From NCBI GenBank assembly GCA_030686995.1, contig CM060697.1:108632706-108696705 (forward strand): a stretch of 64,000 nt of DNA. Direction: 5' to 3'. Under the pieces are notes generated by a model. The model was not told where the DNA came from and ran no database searches. It was given only the letters and a program-made list of their open reading frames with translations. Both the position numbers and the translations under genes were made by a program. The first letter of the stretch is position 1; every line of letters starts with the position of its first letter. The stretch is from Artemisia argyi (taxonomy: Eukaryota > Streptophyta > Magnoliopsida > Asterales > Asteraceae). Positions 10,207-20,333 of the stretch are shown in pieces.

Positions 10207-13200
10207 TGTGACAAACGGTAATTTTTCACCTTTATTTAATAGTAAATATTAATTTATTAGCGTCTAACTATTTGAGTTAAGCATTCATAAGCTTACATAA
10301 CTATTCGGGAAGCAAACCCACATACTGTGACTTACAACAACTCATAACAACGACCATATTTATCAGAAATGTGAAAATATTATTTTCTGACCTATCCTGC
10401 TATTTATTTACCGAACCGAGAATTTATCTCGAGCACAGCACGACACGCGTACCGACACTATTATAGTAACGATAAAAATGTAATAAATTACAATCATAAA
10501 TTTTATATCTCATACTCGAGCCAAACCAAGAATACCGCGTTGACACTTGAGCTCAACGGGACACGGAGTACACACGACACACTCTTCGTGCATTAAACAC
10601 AACTACTAATATACAAGATTTTTCCTATCACTTTTATAATATACATATACGTTTATATAAAAAAAAAAAATGAAACGTTAATATGAGAAGATAAAATCCC
10701 ACGCCTCACCACTCTTCCAAAACAAAAGAAATATATTAATTCTCTTTTCACCCTTTCCCAGGAACACGCTTTCCTCTCCCTCTCTCTTCCAATATATCGA
10801 TCCTGCTTCCTCTCTATCTCTTCCCAAAAGTTAGATCTCAAAAAAAAGAAGAAGAAGAATAAAAAAAAAAAAAAAAAAAATCAAGAAAAACATGTGATTT
10901 GAATCAAGCCTCGAGTTCCTCTCCATGAGTAACCCTTGCACGCCAAGGAGAATACTTTCCTCTTTCAACCTCTTATCCAGCCAAGAAGAGTCACGAGATA
11001 ACATATGAAGAAGCCAAGTTTTGTTTTTAGTCCATTTTTGGTTATAAACGATTTTCGATATACAAAAGGTTGGTATTAGGGTTACTAATTTTCCTTCTTT
11101 TTATTCCACCCGACCCATAATGGCACCACAACTCCCTTGGTGTGGATTGCTTGCTTGGGGCTCGGATTGGATCTTCTTCTTGTAATTTCTTCAAAGACTT
11201 GTAAGATAATCTCAAACTTTTGTTTCTAAGATTCGATTATATGCATGTATGGTTATTCTTATAAAGAGTTATTATATCAGTTTTGAATTTGAGAAAAACC
11301 CTAATTTTTAAGATTGATTATTAGGTGTTAAATTGTTAGGGCTTTTGTGATTAAGGATAAATTAAGTGTTTTGGGCATGTTTTAATTGAAGGAAAACTTA
11401 AGAATGAACATGTTTTGATTTAATCTTGGATCGAAAAATTTTATACATTTTTAGGATTGATGAAATTGATATATTATGGGTTGACATAAATTTTGTGTTA
11501 GATGAAACTTTGATAAATTGTGATGTTATATGAAATCTTGATAAAAGTTAATGTTAATTTGAAACTAGTAAATTATTAATTGATTCTTTATTGCGAAATT
11601 ACAGTTAATAAAATCTTGTTCGACTTATGAAAATTGTTCTTTCTTTTTTTGAGTGGTTACGGGTTTCTTTTATAAAAGATTTGAATTGTGTTAGTATTGT
11701 TGCAATTGTTGTGGTTAGCAAATAATAGGTCATAAGGTTCTATACTAGCGATTTGATTTTCTTGTATTCAAGAAAATATTGTTTGTGTTAATATTTTTGG
11801 AGTCGATTTGGGTTTAGTCCAAAACAGTAGATGTTTACATTTTTTTTATGATTGTTGTGTTGTTTCGTATGACCAAGAAGTATTAACCCAACTTATAGTC
11901 TTTTCACGAGTCCAACGATGGTCTCCGTTCGAGTCGTATTGTGAGGTCGAGATTGCTATTAGAGTTCAAAATAAGAATACTGGCTTGATTTTTGTATCAC
12001 AATATACACAACTTTATAAGAAGAAAATTGGAACTGAACTTTTGAAACTGGTTGTGTTTGTGTCGAACATGATCATGGGCTGAGGCCCAATCAAAATAAT
12101 AAAAGGGGTGCGTGATATACATGGAACCATTTTGATGTTATTGAATAATAAAAGGGGTGCGTGATGTTTTACTATAATACATGGGACCATTTTGATCTTA
12201 TTGTTGTTAAGTGATGTCGTGAATGCCGTGTTACACTTATTCATTCCACGACTAAATTTCCGACTCATTCCTTTTCACTCGACCATGAGTATCGTGACTT
12301 ATCTTCTCAACATACGCAAATCGACATGTCGTATTTAATACATATACGGGCCACGCTCCACTTTCGTAAAAATCCTACACTTAAAAAGGGCTTTTGTCAA
12401 AACTAGTAAGCGAACAACAAGCAAAATATTTTAAACATGCATAATTTCTCAAAATATATAGTTTACTAGCTTATTTTAAATGTAAAAACTTAAACAAAGT
12501 CACTCTTTAACTATATACTTTTATTTATAATAGCAACAAACATGTGGTATATAAATATAAATACACTTAATTAAATATGTATAGTTACCTCTAACTATAA
12601 CGTTATTATTTTCCGTCAACATCCAATATTTACTATAATTACTTTCCATACTCCGTCCTTTGGTTATCGTCAACCCAAAGGTTTATTTATCTTCAGTAAT
12701 ATATTGCCTACGTATTCACTTATACACTCCCATGAGTCAATACTTACACAATTAGAAAATTGTTTTCAAACTTAAACGCTGCCACACAAGCAACAACGAC
12801 GCAAACACTTTAAAACCTTTATAAATTTATTTAAACTCCATTGAGTCTTATATTAAAAATGTAAACTAAAATTTACCATACTATTCTAGGTCGCGTGTCG
12901 GTGCCGCTCACTATCACTATTTGACTTTTCACTACCGAGACTACTAATCGCTAAGGTGAGTTTATAGCCCCACTTTACTTATACTCGTTTACAAAACTAT
13001 GGGGTGAGAAACATGCAAAACATTTTCTGGACCATGCTATTATTTCTCAACACTATTGCGTAGTTAGCCTAAGCCCTGAACCCACTGTTATGCCCACTTT
13101 CATGAACCGTTAATTCCTGTTAGGAAGCGCGATTGATATAAATAGATCTATTGGGGGTAACTCCCCCGTTCGGTTGGCCAGACGGGTCAATGCGAACGTA

Positions 13201-13732
13201 TACCGAGTCGGATTACGAGTGTATTGGGTTAAACACTCGCTATGGGCCCTCACTATTATTATATGTGCTACATTGTGGCATACTAAACTGTTTAGCTTCG
13301 GTTGCATGAACTTAGTGCTAGCGCGATAGACTATTTTTGTATGACATTATATGCGTTGTAATGTTTGTACACAAACTATTGGTCCACATTACTTTACTGA
13401 TAAACCTATAGACTCACCAGCTTTTTGCTGACTTTTAGCATGTTTACTCAGGTGTTTGAGCTGCTTATTTTCGTCAAGGCATGGCAAGGCGATGGTCATA
13501 ACCTATTTACCTAAGTGTTTTTACACAACATTATGACTTGTTTTTATGGGGCCATTCGACGTTGGGCTTATCTATTTATTTTAAAACTTGATGTAAACTT
13601 GAATGAATTTAAATGAAATGTATTTGTAACGGAGTATGTATTCCGTTCTTTATTATCTTGTGTTGTGATCTCCAATTTAGTAGCACCCCATGACCCGAAT
13701 GCTTCCGCTGTACCGATTTTGGGGGTGTTACA
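10207..13732 (+). repeat. LTR2, 3526 bp
   Basis: Begins TGTGACAAAC and ends GTGTTACA. It serves as 3' LTR of the truncated copy and 5' LTR of the complete one. It differs from LTR3 by about 13 substitutions and a few indels, most of them in its second half. A possible promoter lies near 10650 (GTTTATATAAAA followed by A-run and CT-rich leader). An internal direct repeat lies at 12096-12203. The 91-residue open frame inside (11808-12083) has no recognisable domain and I do not call it a gene. Confidence 0.93.
12096..12203 (+). repeat. Direct repeat within LTR2 (two ~50-60 bp units)
   Basis: The unit AATAATAAAAGGGGTGCGTG followed by ATACATGG(A/G)ACCATTTTGAT occurs at 12096-12143 and 12144-12203. 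The same pair is present in LTR3 near 22213-22320. Confidence 0.75.
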
Positions 13733-13735
13733 GAT

Positions 13736-13753
13736 TGGTATCAGAGCCAGGTT
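13736..13753 (+). promoter_or_regulatory. Primer binding site, tRNA-iMet
   Basis: TGGTATCAGAGCCAGGTT starts 3 nt after the end of LTR2. It is complementary to the 3' end of plant initiator methionine tRNA, which primes minus-strand DNA synthesis in most plant LTR retrotransposons. Confidence 0.93.
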
Positions 13754-13994
13754 ATAGAGAACTAGGTACATATAAATCCTAAACTATAACCGCTTTTTAC
13801 AAAAACAAGTCCCTATGACCACCACTTGCCTGCCTGCCTTACTTGCCACTTTACTTGCCTTAATTATGCTTTACTATTTGATGATCTTACTTGACTATAT
13901 GCACTATAAGTATTCTTATACGCACTAAACTTATATTATTTACTATGAGTATTCTACATATACTTACACACTTATACCGTATGTGTCACAGACT

Positions 13995-15362
13995 ATGCCT
14001 TCCGTTGACACTCCACCATTCCAGATCACACCAGACTCAGAGGATCCGTACATCATACTCCAGGACTTTAATGCTTCAGATCTTGACATCACTGAGTCTG
14101 TACCTGCTCCATCATTTCCTACTCAGCCTACATCCACTACTATTACTGATCATGCATCTACTCAGCCTACACTCACACCCACTACTGACATCACTACCAC
14201 TCAGTCCATTCATGTTTCCTCACATACTCAGAACCCTACTATCAGACGTCGGGCTTCTTACAGGAGGGTCCGAGGGCGTAACATACACCTAACATCTGCT
14301 TTATCATCAGTGCCCCGTAGGAGGACTCGATCATCATATGAGCATACTCCTACTTCACCATTACCTCACTCCCCTCCACATCAGAGATTGAGGAGAGCTA
14401 TTGAGACTGATTCGGAGGAAGATCCCGAAGAGGAACCTCTACCAGCTGAGGTTACACCTGATGAGACTGCACCGATTGAGCACACCACTGAGCATACAGG
14501 TACAGATGGGAGTATGAGACCACTGGAGATTATCCTTGAGGATGTGCCGATCACCTGCGAGACGGGACAGAGTTCGAGGGATGCACAGATTCAGGGAGGT
14601 GATACAGATGATGATATACCATCAGGTTTGGGTCAGGGAGCTGTTACACTCCATACTTTGGAGAAGGGTTTAGGGGTTGTTCCTTCCACTTTTGAGATTG
14701 GGCAGGGATCGAGGAGAGTTTATGAGGAGGAGATTAATGGTGAGATATGGAGGGATGTTGAGTGTGTGTTTAGCGCCACACCTCGTGCTGTGAGTCCGGA
14801 TTATACACCTTCTTCGCCTTCTTTTGTGCCACCATCACCATCTGTTCCAGTTTCCACACCTCCGGTTGCTTCACCAGTGGAGGATGGAGAGGTGACTGGT
14901 TTGGAGCAGATCTTTGTTTTACTGGGGTCACATGAGAGCTTACTTGAGGAGCATACTGAGCAGTTGGATAGGTTAGGGAGATTGGATGACAGCACTGGTA
15001 TGTTAGGTGGTGAGCTTGAGGGTATGCGCCATTGTGTGGGGATGATGCGGAGTGAGTTGACATCAGTCTGGGATACTGTGTGGCGTCATTGGCACCAGAT
15101 GCATGATATGGAGTCTCAGATTGCTAGGTTGACTAGAGCTGGACAGGAGGACCGGTATGAGATTCTAGCTGCGAGGAGACGTATCTCAGATTTGGAGTTT
15201 ACCAAAGACTTAGTACATGCACAGGAGCAGAGGATCACATCATTGGAGACTAGGCTCAGAGCACACCTGACGATTATCCAGGACTCTAGTAGGCGGTTGG
15301 AGCAGTTGGAGAACACACAGGCAGAGCTGGTGTTAGGCATGGAGCGACTTCGCGTTGAGTAG
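13995..15362 (+). CDS. Additional chromovirus ORF upstream of gag (disordered plus coiled-coil protein)
   Basis: 455 residues from the first in-frame ATG (MPSVDTPPFQ) to TAG, placed between the primer site and gag. It has no similarity I recognise to Gag, protease or any enzyme. Roughly residues 1-290 are rich in Thr, Ser, Pro and acidic residues, with a basic patch (RRRASYRRVRGR near 85-96) and acidic runs, and are probably disordered. From about residue 300 to the end the sequence is strongly heptad-like (LEEHTEQLDRLGRL; DLEFTKDLVHAQEQRITSLE; LEQLENTQAELVLGMERLRV), predicting a long coiled coil. Extra ORFs are known in some plant LTR elements, but they are usually downstream of pol or env-like; this one lacks transmembrane segments. 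The frame is intact over 1.4 kb, which suggests recent selection or recent insertion. Confidence 0.75.
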   Translation: MPSVDTPPFQITPDSEDPYIILQDFNASDLDITESVPAPSFPTQPTSTTITDHASTQPTLTPTTDITTTQSIHVSSHTQNPTIRRRASYRRVRGRNIHLTSALSSVPRRRTRSSYEHTPTSPLPHSPPHQRLRRAIETDSEEDPEEEPLPAEVTPDETAPIEHTTEHTGTDGSMRPLEIILEDVPITCETGQSSRDAQIQGGDTDDDIPSGLGQGAVTLHTLEKGLGVVPSTFEIGQGSRRVYEEEINGEIWRDVECVFSATPRAVSPDYTPSSPSFVPPSPSVPVSTPPVASPVEDGEVTGLEQIFVLLGSHESLLEEHTEQLDRLGRLDDSTGMLGGELEGMRHCVGMMRSELTSVWDTVWRHWHQMHDMESQIARLTRAGQEDRYEILAARRRISDLEFTKDLVHAQEQRITSLETRLRAHLTIIQDSSRRLEQLENTQAELVLGMERLRVE

Positions 15363-15639
15363 TGTTGTTGTATTAGATGATGCAAGCTTAGTATTTGTTG
15401 TACTTTTCTCTTTTATTCGAGACTTGTATTTCCGTTTATGTATTCGAGACTTGTACTTTTCTTTCGTTGCACCATGAGCTTGTAATTTTGTGAACGCATA
15501 TTGATTTTAATCTATAACAAGCTTGGTTGGTTATTCTATTGTGACATTCTCTCTATAATTGATTTTATGAGTATACTCTACTTGTGGTGACTATGCTCTT
15601 ACATGATGACAAACACTTGTTATGAAATCTTATTTATTC

Positions 15640-15659
15640 TCTCTATTTTTTTTACGTAG
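15640..15659 (+). promoter_or_regulatory. Candidate splice acceptor just before gag
   Basis: A pyrimidine tract (CTCTCTATTTTTTTTACG) ends in TAG 4 nt before the gag ATG at 15664. A matching donor-like site, AG|GTACAT, lies in the leader at about 13763-13769. Splicing between them would remove the extra ORF and place gag first in the mRNA. This is inferred from sequence alone. Confidence 0.35.
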
Positions 15660-15663
15660 CAAT

Positions 15664-17484
15664 ATGGCTCCCAAACGGAAAGCAACTAGATCTACTCGTG
15701 CTAACCCAGTTTCCGCCAGAACTACTGCAATAGCTCCACCTGTTGTAGATCAAGCCATGCTCGACCAACTAGTTGAAGAGCGAGTGGCAGCAGCACTGGC
15801 TGCAGCAAATGTGAACAATTCAACTACTGATGTCGGAATCTCTAGACCGGCAAACAACAATAACCGTGGCTGTAACTATCAGGAATTCAAAAAGCTCATG
15901 ACAGATTATTTTGAGGGAAACGAAGGAGCTGTTGTCTTGGTCAGGTGGTTGGAAAGGTTGGAAACTGTATTCCGAATCTGCAGATGTGCGGATGAAGACA
16001 GGGTTAAATTTGCATCGTTTACCTTCAAGAATGCTGCTTTGACCTGGTGGAACAACTACCTGAAGTCGGCTGGTCATGATGCCACCTATGCAATGCCATG
16101 GGAAAATTTCAAAGAAATGATGCTCAAAAAGTATTGCCCTCGCAACGAGGTCATGAAGTTGGAGGCTGAATTTTGGAATCTCAAGGTGCAAGGCACCGAC
16201 ATGGCCACATATAATCAGCGTTTTCAAGAGTTAATCTTACTATGCCCTGAAATGGTACCGACTGAAGCTCGCTTGCTGGAAAGGTACATTGGAGGGCTAC
16301 ACCCGTATGTCAAGGGGAATGTCACTACCTCCAAGGCTGCTGATCTCCATGAGACTATGGAGTTGGCTAACAAACTGACGGACCAAATGATTGAAGACTC
16401 AGTCGGAGCAGTGGTGACAAACAAAAGAAAATGGGATGACCACTCCCGAAACAACCACACTAACCACCACTCAAACAAAAGGCAAGAAGTTGCTAAAGTT
16501 TACGCTGCTGGACCAACAGAAAAGAAAGCGTATGAAGGCAAATTACCATTGTGTAACCGCTGCAAGTTGCACCACAATGGTCGGTGCACGGTCAAGTGTC
16601 ACAAGTGCCAAAAGATAGGACACATGACCCGGGATTGCAAGGCAAGGCCCCTCGCTAATGCACAAGTTGCACCAACTAACAACCCGAAGGCTGAAATAAC
16701 ATGTTTTGGATGTGGTGAAAAAGGGCATCACCGGAATGAATGCCAAAAGCCCAGGAATCAAGGAAATGGTGGTAACCGAGGTAACCAAGGTAACCATGGT
16801 AACCAGGGTAATCAGAGGAACCAAGGAAACGGTGGGAATCATGGAGCTGCTGGGCATCAAGGAAATCAAGGCAATGGAGGAGGAGCCCGTGGGAGGGTCT
16901 ACGCTGTGGGCAAGGTAGAAGCCCAAGAGGACCCGAACGTTGTGACGGGTATGTTCCTTTTAAATAACCGTTATGCATCCATATTGTTTGATACTGGGGC
17001 AGATAGAAGTTTTGTTTCAACTGCATTTAGTCCACTTCTTGGTATTGCCCCGACCACTTTAGACATCATATACAATGTGGAGTTAGCTAATGGAAACATA
17101 GAAAGGGTAGACACTTTCATTAGAGGTTGTACCTTAAACCTATTAAACCACCCATTCAACATCGACCTCATGCCCGTTGAACTAGGTAGTTTTGACGTAA
17201 TTGTCGGTATGGATTGGTTATCGAAGTACCATGCCTCCATCATTTGCCACGAGAAGATCGTTCGCCTACCATATGGGGACGAAGTCCTAATCATAGAAGG
17301 TGATAGGAGAGATAGAAGAAGCGTCAAGACTAAACATCATCTCTTGCACCAAGGCCCAAAAGTACATCGAAAAAGGATGTCATCTCTTTCTAGCGCAAGT
17401 TACCGAGAAGGAAGGAAAGGAGTCAGAGGAAAAATGTTTGGAAGATGTACCAATCGTGAGAGACTTCCCAGAAGTCTTTCCTGA
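15664..17484 (+). CDS. gag: Chromovirus Gag-protease
   Basis: Starts at [10 protein letters not shown]; an in-frame ATG 14 codons earlier is less likely, since it precedes the splice-like site. The N-terminal part is the retrotransposon Gag domain (around [16 protein letters not shown] to LHPYVKGNV). Next come basic linker, two CCHC zinc knuckles ([14 protein letters not shown] and [14 protein letters not shown]) with a Cys/His cluster before them, a Gly/Asn/Gln-rich repeat, and then the aspartic protease with active site [11 protein letters not shown]. Gag packages the element RNA and protease processes the polyprotein. The frame leaves the conserved path near 17310 and runs on about 55 noise codons to TGA. 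In related elements gag-pol is one frame, so this copy carries a single-base-class frameshift or uses recoding. Confidence 0.9.
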   Translation: MAPKRKATRSTRANPVSARTTAIAPPVVDQAMLDQLVEERVAAALAAANVNNSTTDVGISRPANNNNRGCNYQEFKKLMTDYFEGNEGAVVLVRWLERLETVFRICRCADEDRVKFASFTFKNAALTWWNNYLKSAGHDATYAMPWENFKEMMLKKYCPRNEVMKLEAEFWNLKVQGTDMATYNQRFQELILLCPEMVPTEARLLERYIGGLHPYVKGNVTTSKAADLHETMELANKLTDQMIEDSVGAVVTNKRKWDDHSRNNHTNHHSNKRQEVAKVYAAGPTEKKAYEGKLPLCNRCKLHHNGRCTVKCHKCQKIGHMTRDCKARPLANAQVAPTNNPKAEITCFGCGEKGHHRNECQKPRNQGNGGNRGNQGNHGNQGNQRNQGNGGNHGAAGHQGNQGNGGGARGRVYAVGKVEAQEDPNVVTGMFLLNNRYASILFDTGADRSFVSTAFSPLLGIAPTTLDIIYNVELANGNIERVDTFIRGCTLNLLNHPFNIDLMPVELGSFDVIVGMDWLSKYHASIICHEKIVRLPYGDEVLIIEGDRRDRRSVKTKHHLLHQGPKVHRKRMSSLSSASYREGRKGVRGKMFGRCTNRERLPRSLS

Positions 17485-20299
17485 AGACTTACCTGGACTC
17501 CCGCCAACTCGACAGGTCAAATTTCGTATTGACTTAGTGCCTGGTGCTGCACCTGTGGCACGAGCGCCCTATCGATTAGCCCCAACGGAACTACAAGAAC
17601 TCTCAGACCAGTTGTCGGAACTTTCAGAAAAAGGGTTCATCAGGCCAAGTTCCTCGCCTTGGGGAGCTCCAGTCCTGTTTGTGAAAAAAAAGGATGGGTC
17701 TTTCAGGATGTGTATTGACTACAGGGAACTAAACAAACTAACCATTAAAAACCGATACCCACTCCCGAGAATTGACGACCTATTCGACCAACTTCAAGGT
17801 TCGAGCGTCTACTCTAAAATCGACTTGAGATCAGGATACCACCAACTTAGAGTTCGGGAAGAAGATATCCCAAAAACCGCATTCAGAACTCGATACAGTC
17901 ATTATGAATTCCAAGTTATGCCATTCGGTTTGACCAATGCCCCTGCAGTATTCATGGACCTCATGAATCGGGTATGCAAGCCGTACTTTGACAAATTTGT
18001 GATTGTCTTTATCGACGACACCCTGATTTACTCCAAAAGCAAAAAGGAGCACGAGCAACACCTTAGACAAATTTTAGAGTTGCTAAAGAAGGAGGAGTTG
18101 TATGCAAAATTTTCGAAGTGTGATTTTTGGATACCAAAAGTGCAATTTATGGGTCACGTGATTGATAGTCAGGGCATTCACGTAGATCCTGCAAAGATCG
18201 AAGCAATAAAGGATTGGGCGACACCTACCACACCCACCGAAATACGCCAATTCTTAGGACTTGCTGGTTATTACCGTAGGTTCATCGAAGGTTTCTCCAA
18301 AGTAGCAAAACCTTTAACTAAGCTAACCCAGAAGAGTGAAAAGTTCGAATGGTGTGATAAAGCAGAAGAAGCTTTTCAACTCCTTAAGCATAAATTGTGC
18401 AGTGCGCCTATCTTGGCCCTACCTGAGGGCAGTGAAGATTTTGTGGTTTACTGCGACGCTTCGCACAAAGGCTTAGGAGCCGTACTTATGCAACGAGAGA
18501 AGGTGATAGCGTATGCCTCACGCCAACTGAAGAAACACAAGAAGAATTACACAATACATGACTTAGAACTGGGAGCGGTGGTATTCACACTCAGAATCTG
18601 GAGACACTACCTTTATGGTACCAAGTGTGTTGTGTATACAGATCACAAGAGCTTGCAATATATCCTTGACCAAAAGGAGCTCAACATGAGGCAACGCCGT
18701 TGGCTAGAATTGCTCAGCGACTATGATTGCGAGATCCGGTACCATCCTGGTAAAGCAAACGTGGTAGCGGATGCTCTTAGCCGAAAAGATAGACCAAAAC
18801 CCCTGAGGGTGCGATCATTGGGTATGACAATCGTTTCGCCTCTCCCATCAAAAATCCTTGAGGCTCAGACTGAGGCACTCAAGGAAGAGAATAGACCCAA
18901 CGAGAAAATCTATGGCATGCCTGAGAATGAAAATGGTTTTGTAAAGAGGACTGATGGGACGCTGTGCTTCAAGGACAGAAGTTGGGTTCCACTTTACGGA
19001 GGGATGCGTGACATCATCATGCACGAATCCCACAAGTCTAGATACTCTATACACCCAGGAGCCGACAAAATGTACCTTGACCTAAAGAAATTATATTGGT
19101 GGCCCAACATGAAGGCCGACATTGCGATGTATGTCAGTCAGTGCTTGACTTGTTCCAAAGTCAAGGCTGAACATCAACGCCCATCAGGTTTACTGGTCCA
19201 ACCAGAGATTCCCGAATGGAAGTGGGAACGCATAACTATGGACTTTATCACCAAGTTACCAAGGACATCCAGTGGTTACGACACTATCTGGGTAATCGTT
19301 GATCGTCTTACCAAGTCCGCCCACTTCCTACCAATCAAGGAAAACGAAAGCATGGATAAACTTGCACGACTATACATAAAAGAAATTATAGCACGACATG
19401 GTGTCCTAATTTCTATCATCTCTGATAGAGATAGCCGTTTCACGTCAAAATTCTGGAGATCACTTCAAGATGCTTTGGGAAGTAATCTTGACATGAGCAC
19501 TGCGTATCATCCTCAAACAGACGGTCAAAGTGAGAGGACCATCCAAACTTTGGAGGACATGCTGCGAGCATGCGTGATAGACTTTGGAAATGGTTGGGAT
19601 AGGCATTTGCCACTAGCCGAGTTTTCTTACAATAACAGCTATCACACTAGCATCAAAGCTGCACCATATGAAGCACTTTACGGAAGGAAGTGTAGATCAC
19701 CAATTTGCTGGGCTGAAGTCGGAGAAAGTCAGATTACTGGTCCTGACTTGGTACAAGAAACTACTGAAAAGATTGTACAAATTAAGAACCGGTTACAAGC
19801 TGCACGAGATCGCCAAAAGAGCTACGCGGACAAAAGACGAAAACCACTTGAGTTTCAAGTTGGAGATAGAGTCATGCTAAAAGTTTCACCTTGGAAAGGT
19901 GTGATCCGTTTTGGGAAACGTGGAAAACTAAATCCCCGTTACATTGGACCTTTCAAGATTCTAGCCAGAATCGGGCCGGTAGCCTACCGACTCGAACTAC
20001 CACAAGAACTCAGCTCTGTGCACAACGTGTTTCATGTGTGCAACTTGAAGAAATGTCTCTCAAACGAAACTCTTGCTATTCCCTTGGAAGAAACCCAAAT
20101 CGACGAAAGATTGAACTTTATTGAGGAACCAGTTGAAATTGTTGACCGAGAGATCAAACGGCTTAAACAAAGCCGCATCCCTATTATCAAGGTCCGTTGG
20201 AACTCTCGTAGAGGTCCCGAATTCACGTGGGAGCGTGAAGACGAAATCAAGCGCAAATATCCTCATCTTTTCTCGACACCCGTGAGTAATTCTAAGTGA
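17300..20299 (+). CDS. pol: Chromovirus Pol: reverse transcriptase, RNase H, integrase, chromodomain
   Basis: Open for 999 codons in the frame after gag-protease; it overlaps gag by 185 nt and has no convincing start codon of its own (first codon GTG). Homology begins near [11 protein letters not shown]. In order: reverse transcriptase ([16 protein letters not shown]; catalytic FIDD at about 18009-18020), RNase H ([26 protein letters not shown]), integrase zinc motif (HESHK...H, CLTC) and DDE core ([27 protein letters not shown]), GPF motif (YIGPFKIL), and a chromodomain ([20 protein letters not shown] to [17 protein letters not shown]). All catalytic residues are visible. The chromodomain is the clade marker and in relatives steers integration to particular chromatin. 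Apart from the frame change at its start, the protein looks intact. Confidence 0.95.
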   Translation: MIGEIEEASRLNIISCTKAQKYIEKGCHLFLAQVTEKEGKESEEKCLEDVPIVRDFPEVFPEDLPGLPPTRQVKFRIDLVPGAAPVARAPYRLAPTELQELSDQLSELSEKGFIRPSSSPWGAPVLFVKKKDGSFRMCIDYRELNKLTIKNRYPLPRIDDLFDQLQGSSVYSKIDLRSGYHQLRVREEDIPKTAFRTRYSHYEFQVMPFGLTNAPAVFMDLMNRVCKPYFDKFVIVFIDDTLIYSKSKKEHEQHLRQILELLKKEELYAKFSKCDFWIPKVQFMGHVIDSQGIHVDPAKIEAIKDWATPTTPTEIRQFLGLAGYYRRFIEGFSKVAKPLTKLTQKSEKFEWCDKAEEAFQLLKHKLCSAPILALPEGSEDFVVYCDASHKGLGAVLMQREKVIAYASRQLKKHKKNYTIHDLELGAVVFTLRIWRHYLYGTKCVVYTDHKSLQYILDQKELNMRQRRWLELLSDYDCEIRYHPGKANVVADALSRKDRPKPLRVRSLGMTIVSPLPSKILEAQTEALKEENRPNEKIYGMPENENGFVKRTDGTLCFKDRSWVPLYGGMRDIIMHESHKSRYSIHPGADKMYLDLKKLYWWPNMKADIAMYVSQCLTCSKVKAEHQRPSGLLVQPEIPEWKWERITMDFITKLPRTSSGYDTIWVIVDRLTKSAHFLPIKENESMDKLARLYIKEIIARHGVLISIISDRDSRFTSKFWRSLQDALGSNLDMSTAYHPQTDGQSERTIQTLEDMLRACVIDFGNGWDRHLPLAEFSYNNSYHTSIKAAPYEALYGRKCRSPICWAEVGESQITGPDLVQETTEKIVQIKNRLQAARDRQKSYADKRRKPLEFQVGDRVMLKVSPWKGVIRFGKRGKLNPRYIGPFKILARIGPVAYRLELPQELSSVHNVFHVCNLKKCLSNETLAIPLEETQIDERLNFIEEPVEIVDREIKRLKQSRIPIIKVRWNSRRGPEFTWEREDEIKRKYPHLFSTPVSNSK

Positions 20300-20320
20300 A
20301 ACCGAGGACGGTTTCTTTCC

Positions 20321-20333
20321 AAGGCGGGAAGGA
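20321..20333 (+). promoter_or_regulatory. Polypurine tract of the chromovirus
   Basis: AAGGCGGGAAGGA abuts LTR3 and primes plus-strand synthesis. The same tract precedes LTR2 at 10194-10206. Confidence 0.85.

Noticed and set aside
10206..10207. Reading the gypsy region as two independent insertions
   Set aside because: No target-site duplication exists around the truncated copy alone; a single TTCGT pair brackets the whole complex.
11808..12083. 91-codon frame inside LTR2 (and its copy in LTR3)
   Set aside because: It is present in both LTRs only because they are repeats. It has no domain, and it is interrupted in length by an indel in LTR3.
13891..14292. Leu/His-rich 133-codon frame overlapping the extra chromovirus ORF
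   Set aside because: Alternative-frame shadow: the composition is that of a CT-rich strand, and the overlapping 455-codon ORF is far longer with coherent coiled-coil character.
17831..18070. Minus-strand frames across chromovirus pol
   Set aside because: They are shadows of the long pol frame and identical copies recur in the truncated copy for the same reason.
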